Shown here piece after piece: positions 13,904 through 24,851 of a stretch of DNA of 64,000 bases. Source of the stretch: Spizellomyces punctatus DAOM BR117 (taxonomy: Eukaryota > Chytridiomycota > Chytridiomycetes > Spizellomycetales > Spizellomycetaceae); contig NW_015971542.1 of NCBI RefSeq assembly GCF_000182565.1, positions 692,976 through 756,975 on the forward strand, read 5' to 3'. A program made the position numbers and the translations under genes. The first letter of the stretch is position 1. Every line of letters begins with the position of its first letter. The notes below the pieces were generated by a model. The model made no database searches and was not told the origin of the DNA. It saw nothing but the letters and a program-made list of their open reading frames with translations.

Positions 13904-15855
13904 CTAATCCCTCCGCGAACGCTTGCCATCCCTTCTCGATGAACTTCCTTCGTCCTTGTCCCTTCCTCGCTTCGCGGTAGACAAGAATTCGTCGATACCG
14001 TAAATATCTGCTTGTTCCCGCTCAAACTGAACAGGACCATCCCTGACTGCACCATCCGCGCCCTGAAATCCCCGATGCGGTCCGCTTTCGCCCAGCATCT
14101 TTTCGATCTTCTCTGCTGCCACCCCACCGACAGCCTCTTCAGCCTTCTTTGGTCTGTAGATTGCATTGGCAGAAGAGCCCTGAAACAAGGGTTTATCATA
14201 CAGATTGTAGGAATCTTCCGCTCCAAAGCCAGAGCCCATCCCTTGATCCTGGTTGAAGAGCCGCTGGTCAAACATTGATTCTTTTGACATTGTTGGCTGC
14301 GCAAGACCGAGTGCAATCTTCTCAGAAATGTCCCGATCCGTGCTGGGAACAAACGCGTGGATTAGCTCACAATCAAGCAAGCATGTGTTACATCGCCCCT
14401 CACCTCTTACTCAATACTCTGGCTTTGGTTTCCGCCCCCATATGGCTCATTCTAAATTCACGTTCCCGCTGCTTCTGCCTCTCTCTCCTCAACTCTTCAC
14501 GCTCTTTCAACTTTGCGCGATCTTCCTCGTCAATGCTGTCTTCTGAATCCGATGATGCGTCTGATCTCTCTGATGCAGGTGCAGCGGCCTCTCCACCCGC
14601 ACCTGAAACCAGCCCAGCTCGTTCCTCCCGAGCCCTTTGCGCTAGCATTCGAAGCTTTTCCTCCTTTTCTCGTTTTTCTTTGGCCGCCAGCTTTGATTGC
14701 ATCTCTGATCGAATTTGCACTTCTTCTCGAGCATGACGATCAGCAATAAACAGCGCTTCAGAGAGTTTTGCGAAATTGTCGTTGATCGTTATCTGTATAA
14801 GCGCACGTAGCGCCAAGAGAAGTCAGGGGAAATCAGAAACAACGGAAAATGCCGGAACTACCTCTTGCAGGCCGCGTCCATCCGCGGCCAGTCGCTTGTC
14901 CAACGGGATAGTGTATCCTTTTGCGTTCTTCCAGTTACTAATGCACGGTGGGATTACCCAGTTCTTCTGTTCTTCAGCAGTGACTTTCCGAGGAGGTGAA
15001 TGTAACACAGGTGGCGGAGGGGACGGTGGAGGGCGAGGGACTTTTTTGTGCTTGAAGCGAGGAGGTTCCATTGGGTCAATGGGTGCTTCAACCATACGAA
15101 TCACACGAGAAGCGGCTCCCGAAGTCACGGCATTATTTGGTTGTGCTGGAGTGTACTTTACGTAGGTCGGCCCCTTTTTCGCCATGGTGATTTGCTTTGG
15201 TTGAGACGCCTTGATTTTTGCTGGAAGAGGTGCATAGATAAGCACAAGCATCTTGAATACATACTCGATTTTGGCAGTTACGCACCATCCACCAGCTTCT
15301 CCAACGCCGCCCTAGTTTTTTCAGCTGTTTCCCTAATAGTATCCTCATCCGGTCGCATGAGTNNNNNNNNNNNNNNNNNNNNNNNNNNNNNNNNNNNNNN
15401 NNNNNNNNNNNNNNNNNNNNNNNNNNNNNNNNNNNNNNNNNNNNNNNNNNNNNNNNNNNNNNNNNNNNNNNNNNNNNNNNNNNNNNNNNNNNNNNNNNNN
15501 NNNNNNNNNNNNNNNNNNNNNNNNNATTTCTGGGAAAGCGCCGCCATCTCCAAAGTCCTGCGATAAAAATCAATCACAACTTTCTGGTCATGGATATGAA
15601 TACTAGTCGGCAGATCTACATCAAGTACCTCCAAAGTTCTCGGGACAAAACCTTGCCGGTGCCCGTATGGAGGAGGGCCTTTGTGTACAACTGCAACTGT
15701 GGGTGCTGACGCTTCGTCATCTTCGTCATCGCTGGCCCATTTCGACTTTGGAAGCGTCGATGCTCTCGGCTTGGGGAGAACACTGTCGAAAGATTGGATC
15801 AGACAACGGAGATGCATAATGTTATCTTTTTCCATTCCTACCTGGAGAGAGACAT
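13904..15855 (-). CDS. PRP45: SNW domain splicing factor (SNW1/SKIP, yeast PRP45), interrupted by an assembly gap
   Basis: Core component of the Prp19-associated active spliceosome and a transcription coregulator in animals. Exon 1 is 14 nt (MSLS.., ATG 15855, donor gtagga). Next comes 'GPPPYGHRQGFVPRTLE', an intron, then 'DFGDGGAFPEI' running into 163 N (15363-15525). After the gap comes 'RPDEDTIRETAEKTRAALEK', then 'YVKYTPAQPNNAVTSGAASR', 'MVEAPIDPMEPPRFKHKKVP', 'IPPCISNWKNAKGYTIPLDK' and 'RLAADGRGLQEV', the SNW signature. A Glu/Arg-rich coiled coil follows ('ADRHAREEVQIRSEMQSKLA'). The C-terminus has 'YDKPLFQGSSANAIYRP' and ends GKRSRRD. The gap removes about 54 codons of conserved SNW sequence. 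Confidence 0.94.
15363..15525. other. Assembly gap (163 N) inside SNW1
   Basis: A run of N. The flanking exon halves (DFGDGGAFPEI.. and ..RPDEDTIRETAE) are in a consistent reading frame, and the distance fits the SNW1 family within a few residues, so the gap size looks right and probably has no extra intron. Confidence 0.99.
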
Positions 15856-16113
15856 GACTGTTTACTGTTCCGAACCGTCCTGCTCTGCTCGTGAGCTGCA
15901 CTGGGGAACTGATCAACAGATTAGCGAAAAGACGCTTGTCACAACCGGCAAATCGCCAAACTGCAAACGCTCTACTAAGCACCGTGTGGCACAGCACTGG
16001 CGATGACTGTATTGCCAGCTCCGGCAAAGGCAGCTTTCCCCATCCGCATCTGCTTGCCTTCCATCGCCCTTCTCCCCAGAGCGAGCTGTTTCTCGGTGGT
16101 TCTGAGATGCAGG
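15856..16113. promoter_or_regulatory. Bidirectional promoter, SNW1 and DET1
   Basis: 258 bp between the divergent starts of SNW1 (15855) and DET1 (16114 preferred). Reading frames cross it on both strands but none matches a family. Promoter role inferred from position. Confidence 0.35.
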
Positions 16114-18674
16114 ATGCCACCTTTGGGACGTCGTTCTTTTCGATGTAGGCAGCGGAACATCTTGCATTTCCTCCGCAGTCGGGAGCTGCACTCTTCACCC
16201 TCTGGTCGCTACAAGCAAACATATTCTTATATATACCCAAATGAAACTGTGTACAATGTGCCAGTTTTCGACTTTACAGTAAAGAAATTTACGCCGGATG
16301 GCAAGGTATTTATCTGGATTGAATAATATAACAGAAAGCGCAGGACAGTGTCATGGAACACATTCTGTTGGGGGTGGGAATTTGCCAGGATAGAGTACAT
16401 ATTTGTCCGCATTTCTCTTACAATATTGGCCTCTTGTAGTACTTGGTCTGCTTCGCAAAGAATATGCATGCAGTCCAGGTTTATAATTACAAAGGCCAGC
16501 TTCCAAGAAAAGGTGTTGGCGCAACCTTGGGTTTCAATGATGTGTTTGACCTGCGTTACGAGACTGTTCTTACGGGCGGACACGAACTGCTCTGCAAAGA
16601 CTTCCTTCTCTTTACGGCTGATCACCGCTATGTACGTCGTTCTGATCTGTTGTCGTAGGCAGCCAAAGTGCTGCGGTGCCCTTACAAGGTCTTCTGTAGA
16701 TGATTGTTGTATCTGCCGTCCCATCAGGATTTCCGAGACCCCTACATAATCCTGCGTCGCTTAAGAATATATTCTTATTGGATGACATAACGTTTTGGGT
16801 TCTAGACATTGAAAGAGGACAGGTGGCTCATGAAAAAATGGGATCTTGTTCGCCCCATTTCCCTAACGGCGGCACTAATAGGTTACGGACAAGCGCGTGT
16901 TCATGCATGACTACATATTTTTGAGCAATCATGCAGGAGTACACTTGTATGATAACATGTTGGGTATTGCATCGGTTCAAAATCAGTCTATATATATCTT
17001 GCACATCAAGGTTCGGCTGGTCCTCTAAAAAACGCATTTTCTGATATTCTGAAACTTTGTCATGCAGGACTCTGGTATTCTTCTGGACGTTCGAACTATC
17101 GGCTATCTAAATAACGAGGACGATGAATTGGTATTGGCCCGGTACCGATTAGCGGAGCAAATGTACAGTAACAAAAAGGTGACAGGGGGACCAGAATTTA
17201 TTTGGGATTATATGGATAATACTGGAGAAGAGGACGAGGACAGTGACTGGGACCGGGAGAGCGCTTGGGAAGGGTGGGAAGGCTCTTCACTAGGGTCGCC
17301 GTCATCGGACTCCACACCTCCGCCACTGCCCGTTCGCCGGTCGGAACCGCCAGATTCCACAAATGCCATGGTGCCAGACGGTCCCGTTGATCGTTCTCGT
17401 AATGGACGAGCAACATCATTACGTTCTTTTGCTGCCCCGTCGAGTACTGCTATTCCTTACGTTAGTGAACAGCCCGATGCTTCCAAGTCAACTTTTTGAT
17501 TTACATCCAATGAATGCTAGGAATGTACCCCCTTGAGCGGCGTGAAGCAACGATTAATGGCCTACTTGTTTCGAAAAGCATATTCGTCTGATAGGACCAG
17601 GTGAGATTAACATTTCCACGCAATTCTCTCTCACCTTTGATCAACTAACTTATCACACGCATCAGTCATCTTAGTCACTTCTACCAAACTTTTGCGCATT
17701 TTGCCTCGTTGGCGTTATGGCGCATGCATTTTTTGGACAACTTACATATTGTGATAAAGTTTGGCTTGGCAGACGCCATTGTAGGAAAGGTACGCGATCG
17801 CATACCCGTAGGTTGCAAGGTGATCACTACTAGACACGGCCTTTGTAGAACATTGACTCAGCAACATCTAGCCAAACGTCATTCTTTGTTATTTATTCCC
17901 TTGCGACTACGAAAGTGTTAGGTGTTTATGAAAACACGTCGGAGGAACTGCTAAAGTTGTACGAGGATTGGCAAGTCTGCTCCGGCACACCGTACAACCA
18001 GTCAGGCCTTTCGATCAGCAACCCAAGCAATAGTCTATTTGCACGAGAGGAGCATAGCCGCCGAATCAGGGCCGTGCAAAAGGCTAGAAACGGCGGGTAA
18101 TTGACTTTGTCCCCTCAACCAGCAAGACTTCATGCCAATCATGCTTTTTATCCAATTCAGACCAGTGCAAGCAGTGAAGCGCGTCCTTTCCGGCCTTCCC
18201 TTCAATGATCAGCAGTTTGTTGACTCCCCCTATCTCGATCACGAGCTCTTCAGTTACGATGATAAGGCTATCAACAATGTGGACAGGTATGATCTTCGCC
18301 CTATTCACCGCATACTCTGGCTATGAACCCAGTTCTGAAGGGTTGGCATCCCTGTAGAGCACGACCGTCCGGCGAGCATCCCATTAAGTTCTTTGACCGG
18401 CAAACAGGACAGTTCAAGTTTGCTATTGACCCGAATCTACCTTTGAACTCCCGCCAGGTGTATGCACAAGTCCGCGGTGTGAAGTACGTATCTTGAAACA
18501 TTCTTCGCTCTCTTCCAGTTCTGACCCAGCCAACACGTCCTGCAAAGGCGCTATGTAACCTGCATCTTCCATCCTGTGGATCCTTTCATTCTCTCAATAC
18601 AACAGGTCAACTCATCAATGACTGTTGTGAATCTCCACATTCGAAGAGAACAACAGCTTGAACCCGATCGGTAA
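16114..18674 (+). CDS. DET1: DET1 homolog (de-etiolated 1), CUL4-DDB1 ligase component
   Basis: DET1 is a beta-propeller-like subunit of CUL4-DDB1 ubiquitin ligases, with COP1/DDA1 in plants and animals. Start chosen at MPPLGRRSFRCRQRN (16114). Then 'YIYPNETVYNVPVFDF' and 'TVKKFTPDGK' join across the intron at about 16305-16439 to 'YLVCFAKNMHAVQVYNYKG', matching 'RKFSPDGRYFIAF..'. Further exons: 'FTADHRY' to 'MIVVSAVPSGFP'; 'LLDDITFWVLDIERGQV'; 'GVHLYDNMLGIASVQNQSIY'; 'GILLDVRTIGYLNNEDDELV'; a Ser/Pro-rich insert (17210-17500); 'KQRLMAYLFRKAYS'; 'ALWRMHFLDNLHIVIKFG'; 'GVYENTSEELLKLYEDW'; 'DSPYLDHELFSYDDKAIN'; 'FDRQTGQFKFAIDPNLPL'; 'CIFHPVDPFILSIQQ'; and 'TVVNLHIRREQQ' with a TAA at 18672. About nine introns. 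The Ser/Pro insert is longer than in animal DET1. Confidence 0.88.
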
Positions 18675-18959
18675 TCGATACTGCTCGAAAATGTAGCTTG
18701 CCAATTTCTCACATCACCATTGGGAGAGTATACACAAACCGCTCATTGATTCTCTTTGGAGAGTCGTCATACACCTGTTGAAGATACTGTATGTCAAATC
18801 TCTTGTGCGGCTCCTATTCGTGATAGCATAGTCATCGTGTATCTCTGCCCGCGCAACGGCATGGTCGGCCTTAGGATGTAGCCTTAGTTCTCTATCAAGT
18901 GGACAGCAGTGACAACGAACAGCGCCAAAAGATCTGTAGAAGCACTAATATATTTCAGC

Positions 18960-20177
18960 CTAATCTGCCTTCTCCACAATACGAGTCAAGTGTTCATCAA
19001 TTTCATTTTCTGAGAGAGTCCGGAATTGGGGAGTCTTTTCGCTCACTATTCCGATCTCAATATCTGCAGACTTCAGATCTTGAGATAGGATTGTTGATAG
19101 AGTGGTGATCGCGAGCTGGAGAAAAGAGAGTATGCAATGAGAAACGGCCCAACTTTCGTGTTAGCAAATAGTCCCTACTTCAACTGTGTCTTCAACATTC
19201 AGCTGAGGGTTCTTCTTCAACTTCTTCTCCAGATGGTTGAGAGCCTCTTGATGCTTTGCTCCCGCAGATGTGGCTTGATAACCGACAAAGTATCTGCGCG
19301 AGATAAAATACGGATTAGGCTTGCCGCATTGTTAAGAATAAAACCAATATATTTACCCTGCTGGATCACATTTGAACACTTGAGGACCTCTTTCTTCGTC
19401 ATAACCAATTAGGATCATCGCTGATAACAGTATTTTAGAGTGATTGAGTACGTCAAGCAGTATGGCAAGTTTTCAAATCCGTGTATAATACTCACAAACG
19501 CCCAACGGTCTCATCGCCGCATGTTGCGTGTACACTTGATTGATGTTTGCTACACGTTTGGCAAGCATATCCGCCGGAATTTCATAACCAAACTTATACC
19601 GCCACTCTGCTGCTTCCATACGCGCGCGACTCACTTGATTGCGGGCGTCGGCTGAAAACAAGATAATCGCTTAATGGTCTATGATCCGGTCTTTAAGGGA
19701 TGTCATCTCACCTATCAATCCGGTCATTACACATCCAATTCTCGGGGTCAACTGGAAAACATGGGTTACGGTAGAAGGGTCGAGAAGCTTGTCCTGAAAG
19801 TTCACGATGTTTCAGCGTCAGGACGCGCGAGCGCATAACGGAGTTCACAGCAGTACGTACTGGAACTTTCTTCTGGGTCACAACCACAGCGCAATCCTTC
19901 CCCCTTACGCCAACAGATGTGATTCCGGCATTGGATATGGCCTTGAACGCATATTCTGACAAAGAATGAAGAATTCGTATCAAGGTCGTTTTCGTGTCGG
20001 TCCAACCATGTAGTAAGACTTCAAAACCTACCAACTTGATAAAGACGGCCCTCTGGAGAGAAAACGGTGATATGCCGGTCGTATGCAGCTAATTGAACGG
20101 ACACAGACTCTCAGCTGAGCACATCAAAACAGCGACAAACGGAATGAGCTGAACATACAGTTTGTGCCGCGACTCAT
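18960..20177 (-). CDS. SCL1: 20S proteasome subunit alpha-1 (PSMA6; yeast SCL1)
   Basis: Outer-ring alpha subunit of the 20S core. The start exon (ATG 20177) joins to give [20 protein letters not shown] and '[20 protein letters not shown]', the alpha-subunit signature. Then '[17 protein letters not shown]', '[17 protein letters not shown]' and '[20 protein letters not shown]' with '[20 protein letters not shown]' and '[13 protein letters not shown]'. The C-terminal exons (about 18960-19290) read '[18 protein letters not shown]', '[20 protein letters not shown]' and '[15 protein letters not shown]' with a TAG at 18960. The QVYTQ.A.MRPLG stretch identifies alpha-1 rather than the other alpha subunits. 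About six introns. Confidence 0.95.
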
Positions 20178-20180
20178 CGT

Positions 20181-20558
20181 TTAGCCTTTTGTACGCGAGT
20201 CACGAATGAAATTCTCTACTATAAGCAGTGCACCACACGCTACGAGTGTTAGTGCATTGCCTGCAGGGTTGTCTAGTATAATACAAGTGTTTTCCATACC
20301 TATTTTCTCGCCTGTATATGAGCAGATCCTTTTGCCAATCACGCCGAGTAGACACGACAGCAATCCATTCGTGACGTGTCTTCAAATTGTCCAACTTCTT
20401 GGTCACGTGAACGAAGCTTCGTAAGGGCGGGTTTGAGATTCTGGACACTTTTTTCCACCAACAAGCAATCTTTAATCAAATCCCGTACGTGCGGCAACTG
20501 TTTTTTCTTCCTTGGCACGCTTGCCAGTCGGACACTTCGTAGTGGAGAGAAGATCCAT
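20181..20558 (-). CDS. Doubtful small gene upstream of PSMA6
   Basis: Overlapping minus-strand reading frames fill this interval. ATG 20558 opens MDLLSTTKCPTGKRAKEEK. Another frame gives 'KKLDNLKTRHEWIAVVSTRR', and a third ends in a hydrophobic tail, 'NALTLVACGALLIVENFIR', with TAA at 20181, only 3 nt before the PSMA6 ATG. No single splice arrangement that I tried joins them without a stop. It may be a spliced small membrane protein or simply the PSMA6 promoter and 5' UTR. No family recognised. Confidence 0.22.
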
Positions 20559-20707
20559 ATCAAGTCAGTTTATATCCAGCTATCAGAATTGGGAAGAGGT
20601 TGGTTGAGAGAAGCTGAGTTCTGATGTCCGCATCCATACACTTTTCTTATTGTTAGACTAGTTTGGTTACTTTGTAGTTTATTGACAAGGTCAACGGGGG
20701 ATTGAAT

Positions 20708-22003
20708 ATGGTAAGTCCTGACGTTGGTTCAGCAGGCTCTCGGTCGTCGCAGTTTCCGCGTGACATGGTGTTCCCTCCTGAGCAGCACTAAAGCTCTAAA
20801 GCATTTTCTGATTTCTGCAAACTGGTCTCTCATTTTAATGGAACGAGGAGATCTACTATAGTATCAGATTTACTGATCTAGCCTACGCAGAGCCGGTTTT
20901 TTGACGATAGGAATCGTCGGGGGTCAATGTTTGGAGACCCGTACGGTCGCCCATACCCTAACGTTCCAACATCGTTCGATGAACGTGATTACCGGCCTAC
21001 GGCGGGATGGGGTGGTCCTCCTGTGCCTATGGGACCGCCGCAATTAGGTCCGCCTCAGATGCCGTTCTACGGTACAGGAGGGCAGACCTTCTTTGCCTCC
21101 GGCTATCCAGGAATGAGCATGGGCTTTGCCGGTGGACCAGAGCGGTTTGGACATCCGGTATACGAGACCCAACCAACTATGGCACCCTACAGCGGGTCCC
21201 GTCCCTCCATGCGCAGCGGTTATGGCCCAAGGTACGAACTGGAGGTTGGCCGGGACCAGCTTTGGGAGAGAGAGCGGGAGCGAGATAGGGGACGACCAAG
21301 CAACTATAACGCGCCACTCCTGGATTTCCCTCCGGATCCTGATGTGCGGGGATTTGAGGAGTATAAGCTTCGATGGGACCAAACTACACCCAAGCCTCGA
21401 GAGACGTCGGTGAGTGAGCATTGTCTGATCCACAGAACCCTGTATCCCGGAATTACGCTGACACAACAATTTAGGTGCAAGGTTGGGGCCCTCCACCACA
21501 AATCAAGTACGATCCTCTCCTGATGTGGTCAAGAGAAGTGGAACCATCACGTACCTCCTCCACCACGACACCTTCACCTGCTCGTGATACCCAGATTAAA
21601 ATCGAACAGAGCGGTGACCAATTTCGAAGACTCTATGATTATCCTGAATATGTGCAAGAGAGGTACCTGGGACTTGTTGACAGTATACGTCCACGCGCAA
21701 ACCGTCTTAAGCACTTTACAGACGCCACAGGTTCGAAGTTGCGGATGCTCATGTCCCCCCTGCATATCATGTTTCGGAGACTGACATACCTCCAAACGTT
21801 GGGCCTATTGGGACGCACGGTCGTGCAAATGCCGATCGCGATCGTAGTCTTAGCCCAGTCCAAACCTACGCTTCGCTCAAAGATGAATATTCAGCAATGC
21901 GGTATAAACGAGAGAATCGGTAAGCGCTCCAAATGCTTCTTTTGGCTTAAAAAGCGGGGACATGTAACCTTTTTTATATTGATATACAAGGTTTGACTAT
22001 TGA
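20708..22003 (+). CDS. Pro/Gly/Arg-rich low-complexity protein, function unknown
   Basis: The likely start is an exon holding only ATG (20708-20710) before gtaagt. The acceptor at 20890 opens SRFFDDRNRRGSMFGDPYGR. The protein is rich in P, G, M and R ('GGPPVPMGPPQLGPPQMPFY', 'ERERDRGRPSNYNAPLLDFP') with two short aromatic/acidic blocks, 'DPDVRGFEEYKLRWDQ' and 'GWGPPPQIKYDPLLMWSREV'. An intron at about 21662-21731 restores the frame to 'RFEVADAHVPPAYHVSETDI' and 'SPVQTYASLKDEYSAMRYKR'. A last small exon gives FDY and a TGA at 22001, unless the TAA at the donor is used. The composition suggests an RNA-associated, phase-separating or splicing-related protein; this is a guess from composition only. 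Confidence 0.6.
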
Positions 22004-22511
22004 GTAAGAGTATATTCACATGGACCTATGTGAGGGGTAATCAGCCTTTTCGCCGAATTTGACAGATTTTCTCGTGTTGCAGGGACCTTTTCTTGCGTGT
22101 TTAGAAGTGGTCTAATTGCTGAACTGTCACTATGCTGTGGAACGGAAGGTTGCCAGTCATATCGTTTTTATTTTGCATTGTAAGCATAGTGTGAAAGCCT
22201 TCTTTGAAAGAGTGGAGTTGGGCAATCATAGATATATCCGTCAACTGTCATTTCTTTCTTATGCGTTTCGGTGTTCATGTGGCCTAAACTAATTATCACT
22301 TGTGGGCATGTTCAAAACTTTTTTCTCTGTCGACTATTATACTTTTTCTCCTGACTTTTTCAGCTTTTTTAAATTGCATCCATCCAAATACCAGTGTGGA
22401 TCTTGGTTCTGCCGCCTACCCGACAATGCCTACCAAAACATGATAGATGGGATCAATGAAAGACGCTAAGCAAGCCTACCTTTGAGATATCCGCGTTATA
22501 CCCTTGCCAAC
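22004..22511. other. 508-bp intergenic, convergent 3' ends
   Basis: Between the stop of the Pro/Gly/Arg-rich gene and the stop of MORN5. T-rich on the plus strand around 22320-22375. No reading frame of note and no recognised RNA gene. Confidence 0.4.
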
Positions 22512-23201
22512 CTACCTAGTAATCCACTCCTTTTCCTCCTCGTCTGCGACGCGGAGCGGCACTCCCTCGTAATCATAAATGACACCATCCTTTGGATCAA
22601 AATAGCCTTCTCCAACGTCAAAGGTATTCAGCGGGATGGAATGCGGGCCTGATGGGTCATTTGTGAGCTGCGGGGTGCCAGGTCGGAATCCGTTGATGCG
22701 CTCCGAATAAAAGCGGCGATCGGCTTCAGTACAGTAAGACCAATCTTCTGGAGCGTATTCTAGTCCGTCCTTAAAGGTATAGGTCCCCTAATGTTCGATA
22801 AAAGTTAGATGAAGGTGACGAAAGATAGTGGGAATAACAAAAAGAATCGTTGTATTTACGCTCAATGCCACACCGTTCTTCCATTGAGCTTCGTATTTCC
22901 CGCCATCTTTGAAATGAACTGTGCCTGACCCGTGAAACCTATTGCAGTGAACATGGGAAGTGGTTGAGTCAAGGTTAGAGATGATTCTCTGTTGACATGT
23001 ATGTGATAGATACGTACTGACCATCCTTGAAATCTCCTACATAGATATTCCCATCTGGGAAAATGTATCTGCCCTTTCCTTCGATTCTGGGGGAGCACAT
23101 AGGCGTAAAGCTTTCGTGACAACTGGCACGAACATGGAAAAGACATCATATTACCGATCATTAACGATTTCAGCTTCAAACGGTGACCCTGCAAATGCCA
23201 T
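22512..23201 (-). CDS. MORN5: MORN repeat protein, MORN5-like (cilium-associated family)
   Basis: ATG 23201 gives MAFAGSPFEAEIVNDR, an intron, then 'IEGKGRYIFPDGNIYVGDFK' and 'FHGSGTVHFKDGGKYEAQWK', which are MORN units (G.G.y.f.dG..Y.G.). After the next intron comes 'TYTFKDGLEYAPEDWSYC' with 'DRRFYSERINGFRPG', then 'QLTNDPSGPHSIPLNTFDVG' and a C-terminus ending 'DEEEKEWITR' with TAG at 22512. The order (MORN units, W.YC...DRRFY.E..NG, QLTN, ..EWITR end) matches animal MORN5 over its full ~165 residues. MORN5 is known mainly from sperm flagella and motile cilia. Head-to-head with the CXorf58-like gene. Confidence 0.87.
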
Positions 23202-23358
23202 GGCAGAAGCCAGAGATCAAAGTGCATATGAGCAATCGTTTCGATTGCAAGTGCTGGCTTCTGGCCTTACGTAATGTGGCTTTGCCCCTCCGCTCGCTAG
23301 ATGAAAGACAACAGTTCATCATGCTCGACTCTAAAACCCACCACCGCCTGCTTTGACA
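23202..23358. promoter_or_regulatory. Shared divergent promoter of MORN5 and the CXorf58-like gene
   Basis: Only 157 bp lie between the two ATGs (23201 minus, 23359 plus). Both products belong to families limited largely to flagellated eukaryotes, which makes co-expression from one bidirectional promoter, for example during zoospore formation, plausible. No specific factor site can be proven by eye. Confidence 0.5.
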
Positions 23359-24732
23359 ATGGAGCCATCATCCGACCCATACCATGATCTCATCGGCCTT
23401 CCGCCTCCGATTACTTATGCTCAAGAGACACACCAAGTTATTGCTTCCCCATCGGCAGCGTACGTTAAGTGGCCCGGTGTACTCTGTCGTGAACTGTCCT
23501 TGATACCGATACTATCTGCAATCTAGAACCGAAGCACAAACAATTGCAGCAAATGTAATACAACGTGCCTGGAAAAGATTTCATATGAAGGCTACGTTCC
23601 GATGGTTAAAGGAAAACCTGATAAGAGCGGTGGGCTATGACCTGGACGATGCGACAGCATATATCACGCGCTTATCCAGAGGCTCACCCTACTAATAGGA
23701 ACGGTCCATGACAATGGAAATATTACGAAGATTATCCCCGAGAGAAGCAGAGTTGATCAAAGATCCGGTTGTACAGGGAAAAGTTCGATTCAGGTACGCA
23801 CTTTTGCACCCAAGTGTTTTTAAAAGATGTGAAAATTGATACGTGGCTGTTTTGCCCTTCGCTGATAGATTTGGAGGTTCTTCGTTCCCACCGACCATCA
23901 TGTATAAAATATACACGAAAAGCAATAGTGTACATTACTACAGTGGACATCGTCTGATTCAGGCCGACACGCAGGTAAACCTAAAAAGCTAGAAAGCCAA
24001 ATGAACGCAGATTTCACAGCACAATCTTGTAGGCAGCAGTCGATTCATGCGCAATTATGGGCGTCCGACTCTATTCGGAAAATATGATACGGAACGAGTA
24101 CCAGAACCGCGCGTTAAAGATTTCGCATTCGGATGAGGTGACGAACCGACTGGAATTTGTGCAGGTGTGTGATGATCCTGTAAACTACTGCTGCCCGAAA
24201 CGCACTATCGACGACTTATATTTCTGCTAGTATTTAAGCTCGTTAGATTGTAAACCGGCGTACCTTGGCGGAAGAAATAACGGATGGAGAGAACTTAACA
24301 TCACACGTAGGTGGAATGAGGACAACTCGAGTGTAACAGAGAAAAACAGCTAAACAACTACCATGCTCAATGACGATATGCCAGCGTTCACGGCTACTCA
24401 AAATCTAATATACGATGCAAGGAGCAGCCGCCGGTCCACTCGATTTTCGTCCCGAAACGGAACATCAGGGATTGCTAAAGGGTATCATCCATTTTGTCGG
24501 ATGTTGCGTAGCATCTGTCACTCATAGGAATGCTTTCAGAATCAGTAATTCATCAAGACCTTCCGTTGGTAGAGTACGCAAACAAAATCCAAAATCTCAG
24601 AATCGAACACGCCAGCTCCACCGTGAATTAGAGCCCGAACTTGATGACGATTTTGATCCGCTATTTGAGTGGGCTAACGATCTGTCGCTCGACTCCTTGG
24701 CAGATTATGTAGTTGGAGAAGTTATGGTCTAA
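23359..24732 (+). CDS. IQ-motif protein similar to human CXorf58 (flagellum-associated family)
   Basis: ATG 23359 gives MEPSSDPYHDLIGLPPPITY. After an intron comes an IQ-type helix, 'TIAANVIQRAWKRFHMKATF', 'RWLKENLIRA', then across an intron ending ctactaatag 'ERSMTMEILRRLSPREAELI' and 'KDPVVQGKVRFR'. Next are 'FGGSSFPPTIMYKIYTKS' and 'VHYYSGHRLIQADTQ', then 'CAIMGVRLYSENMIRNEYQN' and 'YLSSLDCKPAYLGGRNNGWR'. This order (IQ, LSP.EA.L.KDP..Q.KVRFRF.G..FPP.I..KI, YLS.LD..PA..GGR.N.WR.LN) matches CXorf58 proteins. The C-terminus is uncertain: an in-frame TAA at 24351 follows 'SSVTEKNS', yet frames beyond it end in a plausible acidic tail (..DPLFEWANDLSLDSL.., stop 24730-24732). Confidence 0.78.
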
Positions 24733-24851
24733 ACGATTGTTACGTATAGAGAGAAATCTACAATTGAGAATATGTCTCTAGAAGCCTATTATGGTGCCTG
24801 TACATTGTACAATAATTCCTAGTAATGAATGCCCGCAAACTCTCAAGTCAT

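Noticed and set aside
21720-21990. Hydrophobic reading of the Pro/Gly/Arg-rich gene's C-terminus
   Set aside because: Removing the intron at 21662-21731 gives a polar frame consistent with the rest of the protein; the hydrophobic frame is an artefact of reading through that intron.
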